7,266 nucleotides of DNA from assembly GCA_016201425.1 (NCBI GenBank), contig JACQCW010000051.1, forward strand, positions 1 to 7,266. Direction: 5' to 3'. The position numbers and the translations under genes are program-made. Of this stretch, positions 1 to 6,855 are shown piece by piece; within the stretch, counting starts at the first letter, position 1, and each line of letters begins with the position of its first letter. The DNA comes from Candidatus Vogelbacteria bacterium. Lineage in GTDB: Bacteria > Patescibacteria > Paceibacteria > UBA9973 > UBA12445. The notes beneath the pieces are model-generated. The model worked only from the letters and a program-made list of their open reading frames with translations. It searched no databases and was not told the DNA's origin.

Positions 1-168
1 TATGGGTTTAATACGTTCTTTGACTGTATCAAACCAGACTAGATCAGATCCTTGTATCTTAGGATCCATAGCTAGTATTACAGTGTCATCCTCTTGGCTT
101 TTGACGTAATAGACTTCACCGTCGGTGAATTGGTAGTGCGCTAGGGTGTTTGTGAGATCGTGGGGCAT
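1..168 (-). CDS. Hypothetical protein, 3' end cut by the window edge
   Basis: Minus-strand reading frame that opens with ATG at 168-166 and stays open to base 1, giving 56 N-terminal residues (starts MPHDLTNTLAHYQF, ends KERIKPI at the edge). I do not recognise a family. The visible part alternates short hydrophobic strands (VYYV, TVILAM, LVWF) with charged turns, which fits a small beta-rich domain; there is no signal peptide or membrane segment. The start lies only 5 bases past the stop of the 1116-aa gene, so the two are almost certainly co-transcribed and perhaps translationally coupled. No Shine-Dalgarno sequence is present; the upstream bases are almost all A and T. The beta-rich look resembles segments of the upstream giant protein, hinting at a related function, but this is inference only. 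Confidence 0.6.
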   Translation of the reverse strand, partial: MPHDLTNTLAHYQFTDGEVYYVKSQEDDTVILAMDPKIQGSDLVWFDTVKERIKPI

Positions 169-173
169 GTATT

Positions 174-3100
174 TTAAATTAATTTAAGGTTATTAATATT
201 ATAATCATTTATTTCTCCTTTGACACCGCTCTTGCCGGTCTCTAACCATTCAACCTTAACTGTTTTCTTTGCCTTGTCGACTATCTCTGTTATTTTACCC
301 TTGTTCGCTGGGTAAGCGTATTTATTAACAACAGTGTCACCAACTTTAAAACCTTCGATAGATTCTACAACTTCAGGCTCCTTAGATTGAATCAAATTAA
401 GATTCGTTTTGGCATATTGGGCCGTTACACCCTTGGCAGCTCCTTCTAATATTTTAATTATGTAATTATGAATACCGCCATAATTACCAAGATCCTTAAT
501 GATCTCCGCCTTCTCGCCAATCTTAATTGACCACATAGTATGATTGTAAGTTGAAGATACTATATCTCCCACCTTAAAGTCGTAATTTAACTTTTTTTCT
601 TCGATTGAAACAAGGTCGAAATATTTTGAATCCACCCAGAATTCCTGATCTGCTCCAGACTGCCCTGATAAAATTATTACTAAAATATTATTGTTTTCTA
701 TTGTTATAATTTTACACTTAACACCCTCCTTGGTTAAACCGTAGTGTAAACTACTTTCACTGTTACCGACAACAGTATCATAAACCTTAAACTTCCCAAC
801 CGTTTCCTTGGTTTCAATCGTTGAAGTAGCGCTTAAATCTTTTTTGAAATGATTTTGAGAAAATAGGTGTTGCTTGCCCTTTGACGGACCTTCAGTAACT
901 TCTAGCTTACAGTCACCATACGCGCTTGGTCCAGAAACGATCTTAGCCTTCGAGCCTTTCGGAAATCCGTACATTGGGTAATCACTTGAGAGAATCACCT
1001 GATCACCGACTTTAAAATCCACCCCCTCTTTTTTCTCTTGACCCTTTGTATCTCCACTTACTGGTGGCACCAATACTAGTTTATCTATATCGCACTCGTG
1101 ATTATATCCGCCATCATTTTCGTGGCCCTTCTGTCTAACAACCGCGACAATCTTTTTACCGCCACCTCCACTATCCACGACCTTCAGACTATAAATTTTC
1201 CAAGTTGGCCCAACGTCACACGTATTACAGCCCAAAGAATGCCCTGGTGATAAAGTCACAATACTTCCCGCCGTAAAATTCGTCTCCACCCCATCCATAA
1301 GAACGTCCGCAGAAACACCGGTCTCAACTGCGCCGTTAATCAGAATGTCTACTGTTAGATCGTCATTAAATTTCTGGATCTTACCTTTCTGGAAGCTTGT
1401 GATATTTCCATAAGCATCTACAACAACCTTCGAAACCTCTTTGCCAGGAACATACTTCTCTTTCATTTTCTGCAACTTCTCAACTTTTGCCTTCTCTTTG
1501 GCGATTTCAATTTTCTTCTTAATCTCTGGATCAAGCTCAGAGAGTATTGTTATAGGCTTAGCATCACAGACCTTAATGTAATTGTCTAACGACTGACCAT
1601 TTATTTCTGTTATCTTTGCGTCGGTGAAAGATTTTATCAAAGCATTTTTTTGATCTTGCGATGTGACCGCAATAAACCTAATGTCTTTGACGGCAACACC
1701 GTGACGAAAAATAATTTCGTTCGACGCTTTAAATCCAGATACACGCTGCTGCTCTAAAAGTTGCTCCGGTGTAACTCTGCTATTAAAATTATCCGGAGTG
1801 GTTGAGCCAAATTTGTCACTGTTGTAACAATAGTAATCCGTTCTGCCCAAAATGTCCGAGTCAAAAATTAGACAAATAGCGCCTCGAGAACTATTCTGTT
1901 CAAGGCTCGAATCAGGGCCAGACCACATCCTAGCGAAAATACCGTCAGCGCCTCCAGTCCCAATATCTGCAGAAGACGACATGCCTGAGACATTTACGCC
2001 TCGACTAAATCTTTGATGGGTTGAAATCAAAGCACCAACCTTGACCATACGGACCAAGCTTTCCTGTCCGGCAGTTATACTATGATATAAGTAAAACGGC
2101 CCCTTCTCCTTGATTTTTTCTGCGCGCCCACCCTCAACAAATGTTTGATATCCGGGCGCAACCTCAACCTGTTTGAGTCGCGACAGAATACTCTTCTCTT
2201 CTTCAGCATCAACCTGCCAACTATCCGGCAACTTGTGACTCCACCTATATCTATTTAGTTTATAGCCATTCTTCGCTGCTTCGTCTGGTATAGCAAGAGC
2301 ATCCTTTATACCAATAACACCCTCAAGAATTTGTTCGAGTTCAGCGGCTATCTCATCGCCAGTTTTATCCTTCAGAGGATCTTTTGGTTTTCCCTTTTTT
2401 TCTAATACCATGCCCTCTGCAATTTGGGAGTATTTCGAAAATTCTTTATAATTAGCGACCCTTAGTGTGCCATCATTAGTATCCTCCAAAACAATCTCAA
2501 TGTTTCCTCCTACATTGGTGTAGCCATATATTTTGTACAATTTCCCATCAGATTCGTCTTGATATAATTTGCCTTTGTCTGTTACAAAATAATTTACTCC
2601 CTTTTCAACCTCAAACTCTTTGCCATCCTGCCCCTTAACAACCTCCTTTGTAGCGACGGCACCACCAACTAACATGTCGAGATATGCCTCAACTTCAGGA
2701 CAATCATAAAGATAATATGTGTAAGCGTTGTGAGAATTCGAATAAATCGGGATTAGAATTTTATCAACATTAGCATGGAGGTAATCTGCCGGCAACAATT
2801 CAAAACCACCATTGGAAAGAGATTTATATGCAGGAAAAGATGTGTCATCCTTAAATAACTTCGTACCATTAAAAACCTCCTTGTTAACAACAAACGTATC
2901 CGGCTTTTGTCCTGCCAGAAGGAAACCCTTATTCGTGTAGTAAAGACTACCATCACTGCCCTGAAATTTTATCCCGACTGCATCAAGCTGCTTCTTAAGA
3001 TTTCCCAAAGTTAGCATTTTTATTTCCCCAGATTTAGTTATCTTCTTTTCCACGCCGCCCGCCTCCAAAACCATCGGTTCTTTTCCAATTTCTACCCTAA

Positions 3101-3524
3101 CCAAACCATAGGAACTTCTTTTATCATTGCCATTTTCCTCAGTTTCGGCGACAATCAATCTGAGGTCGCCCAAATTTAATTTAAGTGCGTTGCAAAACGA
3201 TACAGCCATCTGATTACCTCCGTAGACAATACTACTTTTCTTGGTGTCAGTGTTGGCCCGCAATGTTGCTGCCAAGGCATGCCACTTTGGCTTTCTTAAC
3301 TTGAACATGATAGCAATCCTCTCCCCCTCGTTAATCACGTCTATCTCTTGATTCTTTATTGAATCACCATCTGCCGGAATTGAAACTCGAGGTAAAATAA
3401 TTTTTTCCGCCTCCGCGGCTGATATATCTAAAGACTCTTTCCTTATATCTCTCCATGTATCACCGAAACGTGATCTACCGGCTTCGCGCCGACTCAATAT
3501 CTCATGTTGTTTAGCTGATTCCAT
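174..3524 (-). CDS. Giant multidomain protein with ADP-ribosyltransferase-like core and four SH3/KOW-like repeats
   Basis: 1116 residues, ATG at 3524, stop at 174. No family is recognised over the full length. There is no signal peptide or obvious membrane helix, so it is probably cytoplasmic. Layout: residues 1-40 charged helix; 41-185 and 190-370 mixed beta-rich regions; 385-475 helical; 477-651 a segment resembling ADP-ribosyltransferase folds of the DarT/PARP type. That segment has FYLYHS with His481, then VKVGALIST (495-502), a Gly-rich GGADGIFARM (524-533), and SNEIIFRHGVAVKDIRFIAV (601-620) with Glu603 where the catalytic Glu would sit. Residues 660-690 are a Lys/Glu-rich helical linker. 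C766, C769, H809 and C811 could bind a metal. Residues 837-1116 are four repeats starting FKVGDQV, FKVYDTV, FKVGDIV and FKVGDTV, like SH3/KOW barrels. The gene lies 27 bases after the 81-aa gene and 5 before the next. No Shine-Dalgarno site is visible. The ORF is certain; the transferase assignment is a motif-level inference. Confidence 0.85.
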   Translation of the reverse strand: MESAKQHEILSRREAGRSRFGDTWRDIRKESLDISAAEAEKIILPRVSIPADGDSIKNQEIDVINEGERIAIMFKLRKPKWHALAATLRANTDTKKSSIVYGGNQMAVSFCNALKLNLGDLRLIVAETEENGNDKRSSYGLVRVEIGKEPMVLEAGGVEKKITKSGEIKMLTLGNLKKQLDAVGIKFQGSDGSLYYTNKGFLLAGQKPDTFVVNKEVFNGTKLFKDDTSFPAYKSLSNGGFELLPADYLHANVDKILIPIYSNSHNAYTYYLYDCPEVEAYLDMLVGGAVATKEVVKGQDGKEFEVEKGVNYFVTDKGKLYQDESDGKLYKIYGYTNVGGNIEIVLEDTNDGTLRVANYKEFSKYSQIAEGMVLEKKGKPKDPLKDKTGDEIAAELEQILEGVIGIKDALAIPDEAAKNGYKLNRYRWSHKLPDSWQVDAEEEKSILSRLKQVEVAPGYQTFVEGGRAEKIKEKGPFYLYHSITAGQESLVRMVKVGALISTHQRFSRGVNVSGMSSSADIGTGGADGIFARMWSGPDSSLEQNSSRGAICLIFDSDILGRTDYYCYNSDKFGSTTPDNFNSRVTPEQLLEQQRVSGFKASNEIIFRHGVAVKDIRFIAVTSQDQKNALIKSFTDAKITEINGQSLDNYIKVCDAKPITILSELDPEIKKKIEIAKEKAKVEKLQKMKEKYVPGKEVSKVVVDAYGNITSFQKGKIQKFNDDLTVDILINGAVETGVSADVLMDGVETNFTAGSIVTLSPGHSLGCNTCDVGPTWKIYSLKVVDSGGGGKKIVAVVRQKGHENDGGYNHECDIDKLVLVPPVSGDTKGQEKKEGVDFKVGDQVILSSDYPMYGFPKGSKAKIVSGPSAYGDCKLEVTEGPSKGKQHLFSQNHFKKDLSATSTIETKETVGKFKVYDTVVGNSESSLHYGLTKEGVKCKIITIENNNILVIILSGQSGADQEFWVDSKYFDLVSIEEKKLNYDFKVGDIVSSTYNHTMWSIKIGEKAEIIKDLGNYGGIHNYIIKILEGAAKGVTAQYAKTNLNLIQSKEPEVVESIEGFKVGDTVVNKYAYPANKGKITEIVDKAKKTVKVEWLETGKSGVKGEINDYNINNLKLI

Positions 3525-3551
3525 GAGATATATGTTATCACAAATTAATAC

Positions 3552-3797
3552 CTACTTAAAATCTTTGGCCAGATCTCCAAGTTCATCCTTATACTTCTGC
3601 CCAACTTGCATTATGGCCTTCATCTGATCCATGCCATTATTTTTCACGAGGTTTTGTGCTTCCTCGGCAATCTTCTGAAATAGTTCTGGATTTTTTGAAA
3701 CGAGTGCAATTAATTTATCTTGCTGTTCGGGAGAAATACCAGAACCTTTTAGCTGTTGCTGCATCGCCTTTTTTATGAAGAAATCTTTAAGTCCCAT
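3552..3797 (-). CDS. Small conserved-looking helical protein, function unknown
   Basis: 81 residues, ATG at 3797, stop TAG at 3552. The sequence is almost entirely amphipathic helix: MGLKDFFIKKAMQQQLK, then a turn with SGISPEQQDK, a second helix with NPELFQKIAEEAQ, and a third helix rich in K, Q, M and D. Charge is mixed, and there is no cysteine, signal peptide or membrane segment. From memory, short proteins of this pattern (MGLKDFF start, PEQQ turn, NPELF motif) recur in Patescibacteria, but I cannot name a function. It is the first gene of the probable operon with the 1116-aa protein (27-base gap). The ATG has no Shine-Dalgarno site; a TATATA box sits only a few bases upstream, so a leaderless or very short-leader transcript is possible. 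Confidence 0.75.
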   Translation of the reverse strand: MGLKDFFIKKAMQQQLKGSGISPEQQDKLIALVSKNPELFQKIAEEAQNLVKNNGMDQMKAIMQVGQKYKDELGDLAKDFK

Positions 3798-3830
3798 TTT
3801 ATATATAGTGATTAATTTTTTAGCGGCGAG

Positions 3831-3913
3831 GTTAGTCTGATTTGTAATGGTCTGGCCGAGTCTACCGCCAGGTAGACGAAGGAGATCCGATGACCTTACA
3901 AATCAGGACTAAC
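3831..3913. repeat. Large imperfect palindrome with nested 7-bp hairpin
   Basis: Two 22-base arms (3831-3852 and 3892-3913) are reverse complements except for one single-base bulge on each side; the shared core includes TGATTTGTAA against TTACAAATCA. Inside sits a perfect 7-bp hairpin, GTCTACC (3860-3866) and GGTAGAC (3871-3877), with loop GCCA. The structure fills most of the 131-base gap between hppA and the 81-aa gene, beginning 15 bases after the hppA stop. Neither flank has a T-tract on the outgoing side: on the minus strand the hairpin is followed by CTCGCC and then an A-run. An intrinsic terminator is therefore unlikely. It could be a dispersed palindromic repeat or MITE-like element, a structured RNA, or an mRNA processing or stability element between the two genes. 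Confidence 0.75.
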
Positions 3914-3928
3914 GAGCGTGTACGAAAT

Positions 3929-5638
3929 TTAAACCTTAACAATAAACTTAGCGATAAGTAACGCAACAATATTGGCAACCTTGATCATTGGATTGATGGC
4001 TGGTCCAGCAGCATCTTTGTACGGATCTCCAACAGTGTCACCCGTAACAGCAGCTTGATGAGCTGGAGACCTTTTCCCACCATGATGCCCCTCCTCAATA
4101 TATTTCTTAGCATTATCCCAGGCTGCTCCACCAGAGGTCATAGAAAGTGCAACGAAGATTCCAGTAACAATTACACCGACAAGCAAACCACCGAGCGCTT
4201 CAGGTCCTAAGACAAATCCTACAAGAACAGGAATAACTACTGGGATAAGTGCAGGAATGATCATCTCTTTAATGGCAGCTTTTGTCACAATATCAACCGC
4301 GGCGGCATAGTCTGGTTTAGCTGTGTACTCCATAATCCCCTTAATTTCTCGAAATTGCCTTCTGACCTCTTCAACAATTGATCCCCCAGCTTTTGCTACA
4401 GCCTCCATAGCAAGAGCACCGAAGAAATAAGGCATCGCACCTCCGAGCAAAAGACCAATCAAAACCCTAACATCACTTAAATCAAACAAAACTTTAGTTG
4501 CCGAGGCAGTGCCAAGTTCTTGAATATATGCAGAGAACAAAACTAGTGCGGCTAACCCGGCCGAAGCGATAGCGTAGCCTTTTGTGACTGCTTTTGTTGT
4601 GTTGCCAACGGCATCAAGAGGATCAGTGACATTGCGAACTGACTCTGGCAGTCCGGCCATCTCGGCAATTCCTCCAGCGTTATCTGTAATAGGACCAAAG
4701 GCGTCGATCGCGATAATTATGCCCGAAAGTGAAAGCATGCTCATTGTTGCAAGTGCGATTCCATACAGACCTGCGAAATAGAAAGCCGTCCAGATGCCGG
4801 CAACAATCGTAAGAATTGGCAGAGCGGTTGATTGCATAGAGATAGCGAGACCTGCAATCACATTTGTGCCGTGTCCAGTTGTCGAAGCTTGAGCAATGTG
4901 CTGAACGGGATAGAAACTCTTTGAAGTGTAATACTCAGTAATAACTACAATTAGGATTGTGACAACGATACCAACCATAAGAGGCCAGAAAATGTTCACA
5001 GTCGCCGGCAAAACTACAAGCGAATTTGCAGAAGTTAACCACCAGAAGAGAGCGATCTGTGCGACGATCGTGGCGCTGAGTCCTTTGTAAAGTGCCATCA
5101 TAATTCCGCCACCTTCTTTAAGTTGAACGAAAAATGATCCAACAATTGAAGCAACGACAGATAAGGCTCCAATTAACAAAGGCAAAAGCAAAATACTCTG
5201 ATCACCAGGGAAAAGAAGATTACCTAAAAGCATCACAGAGATACCAGACACAACATACGTTTCAAAAAGATCCGCAGCCATGCCCGCACAGTCACCAACG
5301 TTATCTCCAACGTTGTCTGCAATAACCGCTGGATTCCTGGGGTCATCCTCAGGGATTCCGGCTTCAACCTTACCAACCAAATCTGCACCAACATCCGCTC
5401 CCTTTGTGAAAATTCCCCCGCCAAGTCTTGCAAAAACAGAGATCAAAGATGCACCAAACCCAAGACCAACCAGTGCACTTACATCTCTGGTAAACCAATA
5501 AAAAGCGGTTAAAGAAAGTAAAGCAAGACCGACAACAATGAATCCGGTGACAGCGCCACCTCGAAACCCAAGAGCGAAGGCCCGCGGAATTCCGTACTTA
5601 GCCTCTTCAGCGACACGGGCATTGGCTTTAACAGAAAA
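3929..5638 (-). CDS. hppA: K+-insensitive proton-pumping membrane pyrophosphatase, main part of a frame-disrupted gene
   Basis: Hydrolyses pyrophosphate in the cytoplasm and pumps H+ across the membrane. The frame is open from a TGA at 5641-5639, giving 569 residues; the first usable start is TTG at 5446 (505 residues), which lies inside the family's conserved core and is not the native start. Counting from that TTG: FARLGGG (5-11), DVGADLVGK (18-26), DNVGDNVGD (44-52), ADLFETY (58-64), [12 protein letters not shown] (248-259), GNTTKA (281-286), [10 protein letters not shown] (439-448) and [18 protein letters not shown] (469-486) are all present, along with many hydrophobic helices. Lys285 in GNTTKA, where K+-dependent enzymes have Ala, marks the K+-independent H+-pumping class. 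Upstream residues [14 protein letters not shown] and FRGGAVTG also match the family. The N-terminus lies in another frame, and an intervening segment is missing. Joined length is about 603 residues against the usual 660-720. The active site is intact, but function is doubtful unless the break is an assembly error. Confidence 0.93.
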   Translation of the reverse strand, partial: FSVKANARVAEEAKYGIPRAFALGFRGGAVTGFIVVGLALLSLTAFYWFTRDVSALVGLGFGASLISVFARLGGGIFTKGADVGADLVGKVEAGIPEDDPRNPAVIADNVGDNVGDCAGMAADLFETYVVSGISVMLLGNLLFPGDQSILLLPLLIGALSVVASIVGSFFVQLKEGGGIMMALYKGLSATIVAQIALFWWLTSANSLVVLPATVNIFWPLMVGIVVTILIVVITEYYTSKSFYPVQHIAQASTTGHGTNVIAGLAISMQSTALPILTIVAGIWTAFYFAGLYGIALATMSMLSLSGIIIAIDAFGPITDNAGGIAEMAGLPESVRNVTDPLDAVGNTTKAVTKGYAIASAGLAALVLFSAYIQELGTASATKVLFDLSDVRVLIGLLLGGAMPYFFGALAMEAVAKAGGSIVEEVRRQFREIKGIMEYTAKPDYAAAVDIVTKAAIKEMIIPALIPVVIPVLVGFVLGPEALGGLLVGVIVTGIFVALSMTSGGAAWDNAKKYIEEGHHGGKRSPAHQAAVTGDTVGDPYKDAAGPAINPMIKVANIVALLIAKFIVKV

Positions 5639-5736
5639 TCACCAGAAGATTTCTTTAAAACTCCGACTGCCAATATAATACCGTACAGTACAGAAACAAT
5701 AGAGGCAACGAAGGCAATTAATAAGATCGTGTCCAT
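5636..5736 (-). pseudogene. hppA: N-terminal fragment of hppA before the frame break
   Basis: ATG at 5736 starts MDTILLIAFVASIVSVLYG, followed by VLKKSSGD. This is the typical first transmembrane helix and following loop of membrane pyrophosphatases. In intact family members this loop continues into a conserved segment with a second and third helix (pattern EGA-AYL-RQ) before reaching the V-x-V-x-A-N-x-R motif. Here SSGD is followed directly, one frame off, by [12 protein letters not shown]. The nominal frame continues with unrelated residues to a stop at 5509, and that tail is not real coding sequence. The loss is roughly 75-100 codons plus a net shift of one base. Either the gene carries a genuine internal deletion or the assembly collapsed here. 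Confidence 0.85.
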
Positions 5737-5794
5737 AAAATATTATTAATATTAATGTTTATTAAAAAACTATGCGAATTGACGCATGGCAACT

Positions 5795-5823
5795 ATTGTA
5801 ACTATTTGGACAATATTTTGCAA
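5795..5823 (-). promoter_or_regulatory. Candidate sigma70-type promoter for hppA
   Basis: On the minus strand, TTGCAA (5823-5818), a 17-base spacer and TACAAT (5800-5795) match the -35/-10 consensus at 4/6 and 5/6 positions. Predicted start is near 5788, giving a roughly 50-base AU-rich leader with an ATGCG/CGCAT hairpin at its 5' end and no Shine-Dalgarno site before ATG 5736. Confidence 0.5.
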
Positions 5824-5846
5824 TAAGTATATGAATTATGTAGTAT
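5806..5846 (+). promoter_or_regulatory. Candidate promoter region for the GNAT gene
   Basis: Two overlapping options on the plus strand: TTGGAC (5806-5811), 16 bases, TATATG (5828-5833); or TTGCAA (5818-5823), 17 bases, TAGTAT (5841-5846). The second would share the palindromic TTGCAA with the hppA promoter, so the two directions would compete. Both are modest matches. Confidence 0.35.
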
Positions 5847-5880
5847 TGCAAAAGAAAACGCACTTTGACCGGTTAAGAAC

Positions 5881-5886
5881 AGGAGG
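5881..5886 (+). promoter_or_regulatory. Strong Shine-Dalgarno site of the GNAT gene
   Basis: AGGAGG, six bases before ATG 5893. It stands out because none of the minus-strand genes in the window has a recognisable site, and it fixes the start of this gene. Confidence 0.85.
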
Positions 5887-5892
5887 CCAAAA

Positions 5893-6402
5893 ATGCCTAA
5901 TATACATTTGAGTGTGGTTGACCGAAAATATGTTCACTCAGCAACTTTTGGAATGCTTTGCAATGATGTTGATGCTGTGAATGCTCTATTAAGAGAATTG
6001 GCCGGCAAGCCGGATCCAGACAAGCCACCCAAAGCTGTTCGAGTTAGAGACCGAATGGACTTTATTCGGATAGCTCTGCAGGACAATCTTCGTTGGGTTG
6101 TAGCGAGAGATATCGACAAGAGCTCACAGAAGGAACCGAATATTGTAGGAATGGCTATGGTTCACTGGATGGAACTTGGCTCTAAAATCAACGCATATGT
6201 CGACGACATCGTAGTGCTCGAAACATATCGAGGCCAAAAGATCGGTAAGAAGTTGATGGAGGAACTAATCAAGACTGCAAAAGATGTCGGTGCAGAATGT
6301 GTTGATCTCACAAGTAAACCCAGTAGAACAGTGGCAAATCTGATGTATGTGAAGATGGGTTTCGAGAAGCGAGATACAAACTACTACAGGCTAAGGATCT
6401 AA
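5893..6402 (+). CDS. GNAT family N-acetyltransferase
   Basis: 169 residues, a normal length for a single-domain GNAT enzyme, which transfers an acetyl group from acetyl-CoA to an amine. The substrate cannot be told from sequence. The C-terminal half has the fold's signature: strand YVDDIVVLETYRG (102-114), the acetyl-CoA loop RGQKIGKKLMEEL (113-125), strand CVDLTSKPSR (136-145), and ANLMYVKMGFEKRDTNYYRL (148-167) with Tyr152 in the usual general-acid position. Lys116 replaces the first Gly of the usual RxxGxG loop, a tolerated variation. Residues 15-72 form an N-terminal helical region with a charged proline-rich loop (PDPDKPPK, 40-47). The start is set by AGGAGG six bases upstream. It is a single-gene unit, divergent from hppA and convergent with the transglycosylase gene. 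The protein is probably cytoplasmic. Confidence 0.9.
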   Translation: MPNIHLSVVDRKYVHSATFGMLCNDVDAVNALLRELAGKPDPDKPPKAVRVRDRMDFIRIALQDNLRWVVARDIDKSSQKEPNIVGMAMVHWMELGSKINAYVDDIVVLETYRGQKIGKKLMEELIKTAKDVGAECVDLTSKPSRTVANLMYVKMGFEKRDTNYYRLRI

Positions 6403-6411
6403 ACACAAAAA

Positions 6412-6444
6412 CCGCGCCAACTAAATGTTGGAGCGGCTTTTCTT
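6412..6444. terminator. Bidirectional intrinsic terminator between convergent genes
   Basis: CCGCGCCAAC (6412-6421) and GTTGGAGCGG (6427-6436) form a 10-bp stem with one mismatch and loop TAAAT. It is followed by CTTTTCTT on the plus strand and preceded by a run of A, which reads as a U-tract on the minus strand. It lies 9 bases after the GNAT stop and 7 bases before the transglycosylase stop, so it can serve both. Confidence 0.88.
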
Positions 6445-6450
6445 ATTCAA

Positions 6451-6855
6451 TTATCTAGATGCTATTTTTCGGTAACACGACCAATGGAATCCTTTGTCAT
6501 TTGCCATAGCCCACATCGCGAGCTTGATATTATCTTCAGTGCTGAAGTAATCCAATTTCTCGCCAAGCTTCTTGGAGAACATATCGAAGGTTGGTTTATG
6601 AAATTGGTAAATTCCATACGCCTTCCCACTATCTCCACGTGCATTGACCTTAAAATCGGATTCACAGTCCGCAATCGATATTGCCAGATCTACTCGCACA
6701 CCGTATTGCTCCGCGTACTTCTTTATAAGTTCAACGACACAATCTTTGCTCTTACTGTCGGTATCGCACGCGCTTACGACAACCTGAGCTGATTCTGACG
6801 AAATGTTAAATTTATCGTTTTGTGATGACCATTGGGGTGTTACGAGAAGATTCAC
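6451..6855 (-). CDS. Small secreted SLT-type lytic transglycosylase-like protein
   Basis: 134 residues from GTG 6855; stop TAA at 6451. The fold of soluble lytic transglycosylases, which cut peptidoglycan glycan strands, is suggested by YGVRVDLAISIADCESDF (51-68) with catalytic-type Glu65, followed by NARGDSGKAYGIYQFHKPTF (71-90), matching the family's ES-x-A-x-S-x-G-x-G-x-x-Q pattern. The C-terminal helix ends FHWSCYRK. The domain is minimal, as in the short versions I associate with CPR bacteria. The GTG start cuts through a signal peptide: the same frame upstream to 6909 reads KIILPSIAGK then SLATALVAVNLLVTP, a lysine plus hydrophobic core, but it holds no ATG, GTG or TTG. The true start is therefore probably ATT (6906 or 6903), ATA (6891), or TTG 6913 with one A less in an A5 run. 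No Shine-Dalgarno site is seen. The mature protein is probably exported. Confidence 0.82.
   Translation of the reverse strand: MNLLVTPQWSSQNDKFNISSESAQVVVSACDTDSKSKDCVVELIKKYAEQYGVRVDLAISIADCESDFKVNARGDSGKAYGIYQFHKPTFDMFSKKLGEKLDYFSTEDNIKLAMWAMANDKGFHWSCYRKIASR

Larger units (their letters stand above)
5772..5853. promoter_or_regulatory. Three consecutive dyads in the divergent hppA/GNAT promoter region
   Basis: The 156-base gap between the divergent starts (5737-5892) holds three inverted repeats in a row: ATGCG/CGCAT (5772-5776, 5783-5787), TATTGT/ACAATA (5794-5799, 5810-5815) and TTTTGCAATA/TATTGCAAAA (5816-5825, 5844-5853; perfect 10-bp arms, 18-base spacer). A self-complementary ATTAATATTAAT (5745-5756) lies nearer hppA. 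The second and third dyads overlap the candidate promoter boxes for both genes, so they could be operators, or hairpins at transcript 5' ends. The region is very AT-rich, so short dyads arise easily; the 10-bp one is the most credible. Confidence 0.45.

Noticed and set aside
2753..2956. 67-codon minus-strand frame inside the giant gene
   Set aside because: Fully inside the 1116-aa ORF in another frame and of low-complexity composition; a shadow.
3831..3913. Palindrome read as a tRNA or as an intrinsic terminator
   Set aside because: No TTC-type T-loop, anticodon arm or acceptor geometry; no T-tract follows the stem on either strand.
4584..5501. Several short plus-strand frames opposite hppA (4584, 5134, 5280) and a minus frame at 5233
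   Set aside because: Shadows of the strongly biased hppA coding sequence; none has family resemblance or a start signal.
5509..5635. Continuation of the hppA N-terminal frame past the break to a stop at 5509
   Set aside because: The other frame over the same bases gives clear pyrophosphatase sequence ([10 protein letters not shown] to GGAVTG), so this tail is out-of-frame noise.
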